Source: Bradyrhizobium betae
GTDB lineage: Bacteria; Pseudomonadota; Alphaproteobacteria; Rhizobiales; Xanthobacteraceae
Direction of reading: 5' to 3'
Assembly: GCF_008932115.1 (NCBI RefSeq)
Contig: NZ_CP044543.1
Coordinates: forward strand, 2,734,501 to 2,798,500
Length of the DNA stretch: 64,000 nucleotides
Shown here: positions 16,726-24,183 of the stretch, in pieces
Numbering within the stretch: position 1 is the first letter of the stretch
Layout: each line of letters starts with the position of its first letter
Translations under genes and position numbers: made by a program
The notes under the pieces: model-generated
Databases searched by the model: none
The model's input: the letters and a program-made list of their open reading frames with translations, nothing else
What the model was told of the DNA's origin: nothing

Positions 16726-16760
16726 CGACCCGGACGATGCCCCCGTCCGGGTCGTTTTGT
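16726..16760 (+). terminator. Strong intrinsic terminator
   Basis: A perfect 11-bp stem, CGACCCGGACG (16726-16736) and CGTCCGGGTCG (16744-16754), with a 7-base loop and followed by TTTTGT. It lies 165 bp after the sigma factor stop codon. The distance leaves room for a long 3' UTR or a separate short transcript: the preceding 60 bases contain a TATAAA box at about 16679 and two C-rich CCTCC motifs that could pair with Shine-Dalgarno sequences. Confidence 0.7.
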
Positions 16761-16870
16761 ATTTGGGCTTGCGGTGACCACCCCGGGCTCCCGTCACGAA
16801 TGTGTGACGCCGCGTAACGGCGGCCCCGCCACTCCCGAACCTCCCTCGTGACCCCCATCACGAGTGTCCC

Positions 16871-17569
16871 ATGCTCGAACTTCTCTTCGCACTCCTCGCC
16901 GGCATCCTCACCATCGCCGCGCCCTGCACGCTGCCGATGCTGCCGATCCTGCTCGGCGCTTCGATCGGGCGCGCAGGGCATTTGCGGCCGGCGATGATCG
17001 CGCTCGGCTTCGTCGTCTCGTTCTCCGCGACCGCGCTGCTGCTCGGTGCGATCACGCAGGCATTCGATTTCGATCCGAACGTGCTGCGCGAGGCGGCGTC
17101 GATCCTGCTGCTCGGCTTCGGGCTGCTGATGCTGTGGCCGGCGCCGTTCGAGTGGCTGTCGATCCGGCTCAATGGCTGGCTCGATCTCGGCAACTCCAGC
17201 GCCACACAGCGCGAGGGCGCGCTCGGCGGGCTGGTGCTTGGCACCACGCTCGGCCTGGTCTGGACGCCTTGCGCCGGCCCCGTACTCGGCTCGATCCTGA
17301 CGCTGGTCGCGACCACGAAGAACGCGAGCTGGGCCGGCACGCTGCTGATCGCCTACGCCGTCGGCGCCGCGATCCCGATGCTGGCGATCGCCTATGGCGG
17401 ACAGGCCGCGACCACGCGCGTGCGCAGCCTCGCGCGGATCTCGCCGCGGCTGCAGCAGGGTTTTGGCGTCGTCGTGATCGCTTTCGCAGTCGCCGCCTAT
17501 TTCCAATACGACACGCTGATCGTGGCGTGGCTCACCGGCTTCTATCCCACCGGCCAGATCGGCCTGTGA
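16871..17569 (+). CDS. CcdA/DsbD-type transmembrane thiol-disulfide transporter
   Basis: A 232-residue, mainly hydrophobic protein with about six transmembrane helices. The two conserved cysteines of the CcdA family are present in equivalent proline-bearing motifs, IAAPCTLPMLP near residue 18 and LVWTPCAGPVLG near residue 136, supporting electron transfer from cytoplasmic thioredoxin to periplasmic partners. It starts at ATG 16871, and the next gene, 30 bp downstream, encodes a periplasmic thioredoxin-like protein, the natural partner. The two are separate here, whereas DipZ proteins have them fused. Confidence 0.85.
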   Translation: MLELLFALLAGILTIAAPCTLPMLPILLGASIGRAGHLRPAMIALGFVVSFSATALLLGAITQAFDFDPNVLREAASILLLGFGLLMLWPAPFEWLSIRLNGWLDLGNSSATQREGALGGLVLGTTLGLVWTPCAGPVLGSILTLVATTKNASWAGTLLIAYAVGAAIPMLAIAYGGQAATTRVRSLARISPRLQQGFGVVVIAFAVAAYFQYDTLIVAWLTGFYPTGQIGL

Positions 17570-17599
17570 TCGCTTCCCATCTCAACGGAGGACGCTTCC

Positions 17600-18163
17600 A
17601 TGACCCTGAAACTGCTCGCCGTGTCTGCCTCGCTGATCGGCTTCGCCCTGACCGGCGCCGCCGTCCCCGGCATCTGTGACGAGGCCGCGCCGGCAACGCC
17701 GATCACCGTCGCGGCCGCCAGCCAGGGGAGCGCGCCCGACTTCACCGGCATCACCAACTGGTTCAACTCGAAACCGCTTGGTATCGCCGACCTGCGCGGC
17801 AAGGTCGTGCTGGTCGACTTCTGGACCTATGGCTGCGTCAACTGCGTCAACACGTTGCCGCACGTCACCGACCTCTACGCGAAATACAAGGACAAGGGCC
17901 TCGTCGTGATTGGCGTGCACACGCCGGAATTTCCGTTCGAGCGCTCGGCCTCCAACGTGCAGGCGGCGCTGAAGCGCCACGGCATCACCTATCCGGTGGC
18001 GCAGGACAATGAGTCCAAAACCTGGAACGCCTACAGCAACCAGTATTGGCCGGCGCAATACATCATCGACCAGACCGGCAAGATCGTATTCCAGCACGCG
18101 GGCGAAGGTCGCTACGACGAGATCGACCGCACAGTGGCAAAGCTGCTGAATGCAAACAGCTGA
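17600..18163 (+). CDS. Secreted thioredoxin-like protein (TlpA/DipZ C-terminal type)
   Basis: A 187-residue protein with a signal peptide (LLAVSASLIGFALTGAAVPG) and a thioredoxin fold. The redox motif is GCVNC in FWTYGCVNCVNTLPH, the form found in DipZ-type thioredoxin domains rather than the WCPPC of TlpA. Later landmarks include IGVHTPEFPFERS and the cis-proline region YWPAQYIIDQTGK. An AACGGAGGAC Shine-Dalgarno precedes the ATG. It is probably reduced by the upstream CcdA-like protein and acts on periplasmic disulfides, perhaps during cytochrome maturation. The cyd genes follow on the same strand. Confidence 0.85.
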   Translation: MTLKLLAVSASLIGFALTGAAVPGICDEAAPATPITVAAASQGSAPDFTGITNWFNSKPLGIADLRGKVVLVDFWTYGCVNCVNTLPHVTDLYAKYKDKGLVVIGVHTPEFPFERSASNVQAALKRHGITYPVAQDNESKTWNAYSNQYWPAQYIIDQTGKIVFQHAGEGRYDEIDRTVAKLLNANS

Positions 18164-18200
18164 CGTCGTGCGGTTAGACAAAGAGTCCTATAGCATAAGA

Positions 18201-18232
18201 GCCCGGCATGGGCCATCATGCGCAGGCCGGGC
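18201..18232 (+). other. Hairpin between thioredoxin and cydA genes
   Basis: GCCCGGC (18201-18207) and GCCGGGC (18226-18232) are perfect inverted arms, with a second nested pair GCATG/CATGC around GGCCAT. There is no T-run. It could weaken read-through into cydA or be part of the cyd leader, which begins about 70 bp later. Confidence 0.35.
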
Positions 18233-18304
18233 GCGATGACATAGCCAAGCAGCCAGATCGGCGCCCCCACAGCCACAACCTGCCCGGTTGTGACGGGAGC
18301 GCCG

Positions 18305-19714
18305 ATGCTATCGAACCTCGATCCGATCGTGCTTGCACGCGCGCAGTTCGCATTCACGATGTCGTTCCACATCGTGTTTCCCGCGTTCTCGATCGGGCTT
18401 GCAAGTTATCTTGCGGTGCTTGAAGCCCTCTGGCTGTGGACAGGCCGCGAGGTCTTCCTCAACCTGTTCCACTATTGGCTGAAAATCTTCGCGATCGCGT
18501 TCGGCATGGGCGTGGTGTCGGGCATCGTGATGTCCTACCAGTTCGGAACCAACTGGTCGGTGTTCGCCGACAAGACGGGACCGGTCATCGGCCCGTTAAT
18601 GGCTTACGAGGTGCTGACCGCATTCTTCCTCGAGGCGGGCTTTCTCGGCGTCATGCTGTTCGGTCTCGAACGCGTCGGCCCACGGCTGCACTTTTTCGCA
18701 ACGTTGATGGTCGCGATCGGCACGCTGATCTCGGCGTTCTGGATTCTCTCCGCCAATTCGTGGATGCAGACCCCGACAGGCTACGCCGTCAATGCCGATG
18801 GCCAGTTCGTGGTCGCCGACTGGTTCAAGGTGATCTTCAATCCGTCTTTCCCCTACCGGCTCGTGCATATGGTGCTGGCCGCCTACCTGACGACATCGCT
18901 CGTGGTCGGCGCGGTCGGCGCCTATCACCTGCTGCGCGACCCGCATCTGCCCGGTCCCCGGGTGATGTTCTCGATGGCGATGTGGATGGCGGCGCTGGTC
19001 GCGCCGATCCAGATCCTGGCCGGCGACCAGCACGGGCTCAACACGCTCGCGCATCAACCGGCAAAGGTCATGGCGATGGAAGGGCACTACCAGAGCCACA
19101 AGGACGGTGCGCCGCTGATTCTGTTCGGCCTGCCGGATCAGGCCGCCGGCCGGGTCGACTACGCGATCCAGATTCCGAAACTGTCCTCTCTGATCCTGAA
19201 GCATTCGCTCGATGCGCCGCTCGCGGGCCTCGACACCGTGCCGCGCGAAAACTGGCCGCCGGTCCCGATCACCTTCTGGTCGTTCCGCATCATGATTGCG
19301 CTGGGCTTCCTGATCTTCGGGCTCGGGCTGTTCAGCCTGTGGACGCGCTGGCGCGGCACCCTGTTCGATTCCCGGCCGCTGCACATCTTCGCGCTGACGA
19401 TGGGGCCGGCGGGTTTCATCGCAGTGCTCGCGGGCTGGATCACGACAGAGACCGGCCGGCAGCCTTTCACGGTCTACGGCCTGTTGCGAACCGCGGACGC
19501 CGCCTCCCCGCTGGCCGCGCCCGCGGTGGGTTCGTCATTGCTGGCCTTCGTCATCGTCTATTTCATCGTGTTTGCGGCGGGGGCCATTTACATTCTGCGC
19601 CTGATGGCGGCTTCGCCCCATCACGGCGAGCAGGGCCCAAGCGGCGCCATGCCGGCGCGCGCCGCCGGCATCACACCGGCCTCAGGCGCGGCGGGACAGG
19701 GGGCGCCGTCATGA
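18305..19714 (+). CDS. cydA: Cytochrome bd-type quinol oxidase subunit I (CIO type)
   Basis: A 469-residue membrane protein that binds the haems of a bd-type terminal oxidase and reduces oxygen with quinol electrons. The first helix contains RAQFAFTMSFHIVFPAFSIG with a haem-ligand His. GWITTETGRQPFTVYGLLRT near the end is the family signature. The Q-loop between helices 6 and 7 is short, and the overall form is that of cyanide-insensitive oxidases (CioA) with low oxidase inhibition rather than E. coli CydA. The ATG at 18305 has GGGAG 5 bases upstream and is preferred over the GTG at 18290. It overlaps cydB by 4 bp (ATGA). Confidence 0.9.
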   Translation: MLSNLDPIVLARAQFAFTMSFHIVFPAFSIGLASYLAVLEALWLWTGREVFLNLFHYWLKIFAIAFGMGVVSGIVMSYQFGTNWSVFADKTGPVIGPLMAYEVLTAFFLEAGFLGVMLFGLERVGPRLHFFATLMVAIGTLISAFWILSANSWMQTPTGYAVNADGQFVVADWFKVIFNPSFPYRLVHMVLAAYLTTSLVVGAVGAYHLLRDPHLPGPRVMFSMAMWMAALVAPIQILAGDQHGLNTLAHQPAKVMAMEGHYQSHKDGAPLILFGLPDQAAGRVDYAIQIPKLSSLILKHSLDAPLAGLDTVPRENWPPVPITFWSFRIMIALGFLIFGLGLFSLWTRWRGTLFDSRPLHIFALTMGPAGFIAVLAGWITTETGRQPFTVYGLLRTADAASPLAAPAVGSSLLAFVIVYFIVFAAGAIYILRLMAASPHHGEQGPSGAMPARAAGITPASGAAGQGAPS

Positions 19715-20721
19715 CCGCCGCCGTCGACCTTGCCACCGTCTGGGCCTTCATCATCGCCTTCGCGGTGTTCGTCTATGTCGTGATGGACGGCTTCGATCTC
19801 GGCCTCGGCATGCTGTTTCCGTTGTTTCCCGCCAAGGCCGACCGGGACGTCATGATGAACAGCGTGGCGCCGGTCTGGGATGGCAACGAGACCTGGCTGG
19901 TGCTGGGCGGCGGCGGCCTGATGGCAGCCTTTCCGCTCGCCTATGCGGTGCTGATGCCGGCGCTCTATACACCTGTCATCGCGATGCTGATCGGGCTGGT
20001 CTTCCGCGGTGTTGCCTTCGAATTCCGCTGGCGCACCACCGCGGCCCGAAACCGCTGGGACGTTGCCTTTGCCGCAGGTTCGTTGCTGGCGACGCTGGCG
20101 CAGGGCGTCGCCCTCGGCGCCATCCTGCAGGGCGTGCAGGTCGAGGGGAGGCATTATGCCGGCGGCTGGTGGGACTGGCTGACGCCGTTCAGCCTGCTGA
20201 CGGGAGTTGCCCTGGTGATCGGCTATTCCCTGCTGGGCGCCACCTGGCTCATCCTGAAGACCGAGGGCGCGCTACGCGAGAAGGCCTACCGGCTGAGCTG
20301 GGGTCTGCTGTTTGCGATGCTTGCGGCGATCGCGGCGGTCAGCATCGCCACGCCATTTCTCAGCATTCAATACGCGCAGCGCTGGTTCGCCTGGCCGAAT
20401 GTCGCCCTGGCCGCGCCGGTGCCGATCGCGGTCGCCGCCGTCACCGCACTCCTGATGCGCAGCCTCGGGCAAAAGCAGGACTCCCGGCCGTTCTTTCTCG
20501 TGCTGGCGTTGTTCGCGCTGTCCTATGCCGGGCTGGGCATCAGCATGTATCCCTTCATCGTGCCGCAGAGCATCACGATCTGGCAGGCGGCCGCGCCGCA
20601 GAACAGCCAGATCTTCATGCTCGTCGGCGTGGCCGGGCTGGTGCCGCTCATTCTCGGCTACACCGGCTGGGCCTATTGGGTGTTCCGCGGCAAGGTCCGG
20701 GCCGGGAGCGGTTATCACTGA
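19711..20721 (+). CDS. cydB: Cytochrome bd-type quinol oxidase subunit II
   Basis: A 336-residue membrane protein pairing with CydA. The N-terminal helix carries the family signature VVMDGFDLGLGMLFP, followed by NSVAPVWDGNETWLVLGGG. About eight further transmembrane helices are evident, ending TGWAYWVFRGKV. The ATG at 19711 overlaps the cydA stop codon, so the two are translationally coupled. Its own stop codon overlaps the start of a 42-residue DUF2474 gene by one base. Function in the complex is inferred from the family. Confidence 0.92.
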   Translation: MTAAVDLATVWAFIIAFAVFVYVVMDGFDLGLGMLFPLFPAKADRDVMMNSVAPVWDGNETWLVLGGGGLMAAFPLAYAVLMPALYTPVIAMLIGLVFRGVAFEFRWRTTAARNRWDVAFAAGSLLATLAQGVALGAILQGVQVEGRHYAGGWWDWLTPFSLLTGVALVIGYSLLGATWLILKTEGALREKAYRLSWGLLFAMLAAIAAVSIATPFLSIQYAQRWFAWPNVALAAPVPIAVAAVTALLMRSLGQKQDSRPFFLVLALFALSYAGLGISMYPFIVPQSITIWQAAAPQNSQIFMLVGVAGLVPLILGYTGWAYWVFRGKVRAGSGYH

Positions 20722-20849
20722 TGCCGCGCGAAGCTGAGGCAAGGCAGCTGGGGCGACGGCTGATATGGTTCGCCGTGCTCTGGCTCGGGGGCGTCGGCGC
20801 CGTCACCGTGATTTCGTTCGCTCTCAGACTGTGGCTTGCGCCGAAGTGA
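20721..20849 (+). CDS. DUF2474-type small bd oxidase subunit
   Basis: A 42-residue protein: a basic N-terminus (MPREAEARQLGRRLIW), one transmembrane helix (FAVLWLGGVGAVTVISFALR) and a short LWLAPK tail. The start overlaps the cydB stop (TGATG). Tiny single-helix proteins such as CydX or DUF2474 commonly end cyd operons and stabilise the oxidase. The gene is below usual length cut-offs and would be missed by most callers, but the coupling and topology support it. The DUF2474 assignment rests on length, position and WxxxxWLGGV-like pattern. Confidence 0.7.
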   Translation: MPREAEARQLGRRLIWFAVLWLGGVGAVTVISFALRLWLAPK

Positions 20850-20992
20850 TCGGCCCTGTCGCCAGCCGGATCGTTTCCGGCACGGCGACGAGAGCGCAAC
20901 GACGAAAGCGACCAGGTCGTGATGCCGCTGTTGTTGCTTGACTCCGCGGACCCGTCCGTGGAGCTTCGCGGCCTCGAAATCAGCCGCCCGCA

Positions 20993-21967
20993 ATGGACGA
21001 CACGACCAACAGCACCGACATTCGCCTTCGTGAAGGCGCCTCGATCGCGCAGCGGCTGGTCATGTCCGGCTTTGCGGCGGCCGTCGCGCTGTGCTTCACG
21101 CCGGGCCTGTTCACGCACGACACCCTGGAAATCATCATCTCCGTGGTCGCCCTCCTGGTGGGGACGGGGTTCGTCATTGGCATCATGATGGCGCCGGCGG
21201 TGGTGTGGATCATCACACCAAACGAAATCCTGATCGGGCAACAAAGTCCGTTCGGGAAGCTCCGCACGCGGATCGTCGCGAAGGACGACATCAGCGGATT
21301 GCAGGTTCCTGGAAGCAAGCGGGTGAAGGCCCGCTTTCAGCTCGTCTTCACGCTTGTCTCGGGGGAGCGCCTGACGTCGCCGCCGATCTCCGACGTCACC
21401 CATGTTCGTGACACCGTGTCCCGGATCGCCGCGCAGTTCGACGTCCCCAATGTCGAGGACCCCGTCAATCCGCTCGATGCCAGCAATGCCGAGATGCATC
21501 TCGGCGAGCCGCTCGAAGCATTTTCCGCGCGGGACATCCGGATCGTCGCGCTGATCGCCGTCGCGCTGTGCGCCGTGCCCTACGCCTACAAGCTCTGGCG
21601 CGGATGGCCGCCCAGCCATGTCGACATCCTGCTGCTGCCGCTCGGCGCGCTCGCCGCGTTCGCGGTTTACAGATACGCAAACCTCGTCACCGGAGCGTTC
21701 TGGATCATCCGCGAGGGCGATATCCGCGTCGAACGCCTGTGGGGCGACGGCACGCCGCGCGCAGATCATATCGAGGGGAACCAGGTGAAGACGATCTCAG
21801 TCGACCGCCGCGGCCGGTCCGAGGACGAGCACTGCATCGTCACGATCCGGTTGCGCTCGGGCAAGCGGTTTCGCAGCCCCCGGATCGGGTCGAGGATCGA
21901 GGCCCGCGCGGTGGGCACCGAAATCGTGCGGCGGCTGGGGATCGCGCGCGAGAGCAACAGGATTTAG
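20993..21967 (+). CDS. Membrane protein with duplicated TM plus PH-like domain
   Basis: A 324-residue protein that I do not recognise as a named gene. It is built of two similar halves (about residues 30-150 and 180-320). Each half has two hydrophobic helices, then a beta-rich segment beginning with WII (VWIITPNEILIGQQSPFG and FWIIREGDIRVERLWGDG), continuing with FTLVSGERLTSPPISDV or VTIRLRSGKRFRSPRIGS, and closing with a short helix (TVSRIAAQFDV or VGTEIVRRLGI). This resembles bacterial membrane PH-like domains of the DUF304 type. It follows the cyd operon after a 143-bp gap and is probably independent. Function unknown. Confidence 0.65.
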   Translation: MDDTTNSTDIRLREGASIAQRLVMSGFAAAVALCFTPGLFTHDTLEIIISVVALLVGTGFVIGIMMAPAVVWIITPNEILIGQQSPFGKLRTRIVAKDDISGLQVPGSKRVKARFQLVFTLVSGERLTSPPISDVTHVRDTVSRIAAQFDVPNVEDPVNPLDASNAEMHLGEPLEAFSARDIRIVALIAVALCAVPYAYKLWRGWPPSHVDILLLPLGALAAFAVYRYANLVTGAFWIIREGDIRVERLWGDGTPRADHIEGNQVKTISVDRRGRSEDEHCIVTIRLRSGKRFRSPRIGSRIEARAVGTEIVRRLGIARESNRI

Positions 21968-21984
21968 TCCCGACTGCCTCCACG

Positions 21985-22017
21985 CCGTCATGGCCGGGCT
22001 CGTCCCGGCCATGACGG
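21985..22017. repeat. Short perfect palindrome, CCGTCATGGCCGGG family B
   Basis: Perfect 14-bp arms CCGTCATGGCCGGG (21985-21998) and CCCGGCCATGACGG (22004-22017) with the 5-base loop CTCGT. It begins 18 bp after the PH-like gene and could act as a 3' hairpin. Longer relatives are at 23943, 29287 and 34076. Confidence 0.85.
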
Positions 22018-22225
22018 ATGCAGATTCGACAGGCCATCCCCGGAGGAATGTCGCCGACACTGCTTTTCGCGCCATCCCCTGCTTGTGGCATTGCGAAGGG
22101 CTCGTCAAAAAACCAAAGTATTCTCGTGACATAACAGCCGGGTGTGCCATCAACTTGCCATGAAGATGGCCCTGAGATTTGATGGTTCCAGATGATTTTG
22201 GCCTTGGCCGCGGGGAGAGCCTGAA

Positions 22226-22819
22226 ATGACGGATTTTCGTCGCCTGACCGGGATGTTTGTGGCTGCGATCGGCCTGATCCTGTCCGCGCCCCATGCTTAC
22301 GCCCAGCAGCCCGATCGCGGCGACGAGCCGGGCCTGGTCGCCGACGACGCCTATGAGCTCGATCCGGAATGGCAGAAGCAGGTCGTCTACTTCCGCACCA
22401 CCGAAGCACCTGGCACGCTCATCATCTCGACCGCCGAACGGCATCTCTATCTGGTCCAGCCCGGTGGCCGCGCGATCCGCTATGGCATCGGCGTCGGCCG
22501 CGATGGTTTTCAATGGCAGGGGCTGGTGAACATCACCAACAAGAAGGAATGGCCGGACTGGACGCCGCCGCCGGAGATGATCCAGCGCCAGCCCTATCTG
22601 CCGCGCTTCATGGCCGGCGGCCCCGGCAATCCGCTCGGCGCCCGCGCCATGTATCTGGGCACCACGGTCTACCGCATCCACGGCACCAATCGGCCCGACA
22701 CGATCGGCACCAAGGTGTCCTCGGGCTGCTTCCGGCTGGTCAACCGCGACGTCGCCGATCTCTACGATCGCGTCCCTGTCGGCACCAAGGTGGTGATCCG
22801 TCAGAAGCCCGAACTCTGA
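22226..22819 (+). CDS. L,D-transpeptidase (YkuD family), secreted
   Basis: A 197-residue periplasmic enzyme of peptidoglycan remodelling that forms 3-3 cross-links or attaches proteins to the wall. A signal peptide (LTGMFVAAIGLILSAPHAYA) ends at AYAQQ. The YkuD domain runs from TLIISTAERHLYLVQPGG to the end, with the catalytic motif IHGTNRPDTIGTKVSSGCFR: His of HGT and the nucleophile Cys in SSGC. The length is typical for short alphaproteobacterial family members. It is a single-gene unit with its own upstream region of about 200 bp. Confidence 0.9.
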   Translation: MTDFRRLTGMFVAAIGLILSAPHAYAQQPDRGDEPGLVADDAYELDPEWQKQVVYFRTTEAPGTLIISTAERHLYLVQPGGRAIRYGIGVGRDGFQWQGLVNITNKKEWPDWTPPPEMIQRQPYLPRFMAGGPGNPLGARAMYLGTTVYRIHGTNRPDTIGTKVSSGCFRLVNRDVADLYDRVPVGTKVVIRQKPEL

Positions 22820-22869
22820 TCTCCTCGCTTTAGCGAATATTCCTTTTCCCGATTTTTCGAGAGAGCAAC

Positions 22870-23910
22870 ATGATGCGCACATTTCGAGGCGGCCTGCTGA
22901 TCGGGCTCGCGGTCGCCGTGCTGGTCGCCGTCCTGGCCATCATCTATGAATTCTACGACACCCGTACCCTGAAGCGCACCGTTCGCCGTGGCGAAGTGCT
23001 GTGCGGCGTCAACAAGGGCCTGCCGGGCTTCTCGATTCCCGACGACAAGGGCAACTGGACCGGCTTCGACGTCGATTTCTGCCGCGCCGTGGCCTCCGCG
23101 ATCTTCAACGATCCGGGCAAGGCGAAGTTCGTTCCGCTCGACGCCGGCGAGCGTTTCAAGGAATTGCAGAGCCGGAAGGTGGACATCCTCTCGCGCAACT
23201 CGACCTGGAGCATGGCGCGTGAGCTCGACTACGACCTCTATTTCCCGGCGGTCGCCTATTACGACGGCGCAGGCTTCATGCTGCCGCGCGCGCGCAACAA
23301 GGAAACCTCGCTGGACCTGACCGACAGCAAGGTCTGCGTGCAAGCCGGGACCACCACGGCGCTCAACGTCGCCGACTACTTCCGTGCCAACAACATGAAG
23401 TACGAAGAGGTGAAGTTCGACAAGCTGGACGACGTGGTGAAAGCCTACGACACCGGCAAGTGCGACACGCTCTCCGCCGACGTCTCCCAGCTCTATGCGC
23501 TGCGGCTGAACTTGTCGAAGCCCGGCGACCACATGATCCTGCCGGACATGATCTCCAAGGAGCCGCTCGCCCCGGTCGTGCGCCAGCGCGACGACGACTG
23601 GATGATGATCGTGAAGTGGACGCTCTACGCGATGATCAACGCCGAAGAGCTCGGCGTCACATCGGAGAACATCGACGAGGCCCTGAAGTCGAAGAAGCCG
23701 GAGGTGATGCGGCTGGTCGGCACCGAGGGCAATTACGGCGAGCAGCTCGGCCTCACCAAGGACTGGGTCGTCCGCATCATCCGTCACGTCGGAAACTACG
23801 GCGAGATGTACGAGCGCAACATCGGCGAGAAGTCCAAGCTGAAGATCCCGCGCGGGATGAACCAGCTGTGGAACGCAGGCGGCGTGCAGTACGCGCCGCC
23901 GATGCGGTAA
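22870..23910 (+). CDS. General L-amino acid ABC transporter binding protein (AapJ-like), orphan
   Basis: A 346-residue family 3 solute-binding protein. The N-terminal hydrophobic segment (GGLLIGLAVAVLVAVLAII) lacks an obvious cleavage site, so it may be a membrane anchor. The family core follows: VRRGEVLCGVNKGLPGFS, GFDVDFCRAVASAIF, SRKVDILSRNSTWSMAREL and KDWVVRIIRHVGNYGEMYER. AapJ delivers amino acids to AapQMP, but no permease or ATPase gene is next to it. Two adjacent ATG codons exist (22870, 22873). Ligand range is inferred. Confidence 0.8.
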   Translation: MMRTFRGGLLIGLAVAVLVAVLAIIYEFYDTRTLKRTVRRGEVLCGVNKGLPGFSIPDDKGNWTGFDVDFCRAVASAIFNDPGKAKFVPLDAGERFKELQSRKVDILSRNSTWSMARELDYDLYFPAVAYYDGAGFMLPRARNKETSLDLTDSKVCVQAGTTTALNVADYFRANNMKYEEVKFDKLDDVVKAYDTGKCDTLSADVSQLYALRLNLSKPGDHMILPDMISKEPLAPVVRQRDDDWMMIVKWTLYAMINAEELGVTSENIDEALKSKKPEVMRLVGTEGNYGEQLGLTKDWVVRIIRHVGNYGEMYERNIGEKSKLKIPRGMNQLWNAGGVQYAPPMR

Positions 23911-23942
23911 GTCCTTCGCTCGACGAAAGCTGCATTCTCAAA

Positions 23943-24025
23943 CGTCATGCCCGGGCTTGTCCCGGGCATCCACGTTTTTGAGACCGCTAAGAACGTGGAT
24001 GGCCGGGACAAGCCCGGCCATGACG
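23943..24025. repeat. Palindromic repeat family B, long form
   Basis: CGTCATGCCCGGGCTTGTCC at the left is matched by GGCCGGGACAAGCCCGGCCATGACG (split arms) at the right, with ATCCACGTTTTT and AAGAACGTGGAT inverted inside. It follows the aapJ-like gene by about 30 bp. Confidence 0.85.
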
Positions 24026-24057
24026 AGCTTGGGGCTGGCACCCTCCACACTCTCAAC

Positions 24058-24159
24058 TGTCATCGCCCGGCTTGACCGGGCGATCCAGTATTCCGAGACG
24101 TCAATCGTATGCGGAGAAGCTGCGGCGTACTGGATCGCCCGCCTTCGCGGGCGATGACA
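24058..24159. repeat. Palindromic repeat family C, copy 1
   Basis: TGTCATCGCCCGGCTTGACC and CCAGTATTCCGAGACGTC at the left are followed by GCGGCGTACTGGATCGCCC and GGCGATGACA at the right. The copy at 39287-39406 is the same family in opposite orientation. It ends about 25 bp before the stop of the acyl-CoA dehydrogenase gene. Confidence 0.8.
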
Positions 24160-24183
24160 CCGCGTGTGAGACGAAGGTGCGCC

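Noticed and set aside
18436..19710. N-terminal 425 codons of a 761-codon frame leading into cydB
   Set aside because: This part lies out of frame within cydA. Only the segment from the ATG at 19711 is CydB-like.
21985..24159. Clustered short repeats as a CRISPR array
   Set aside because: The repeats are palindromic, of different families, irregularly spaced, and not interleaved with spacers of even size; no cas genes are present.
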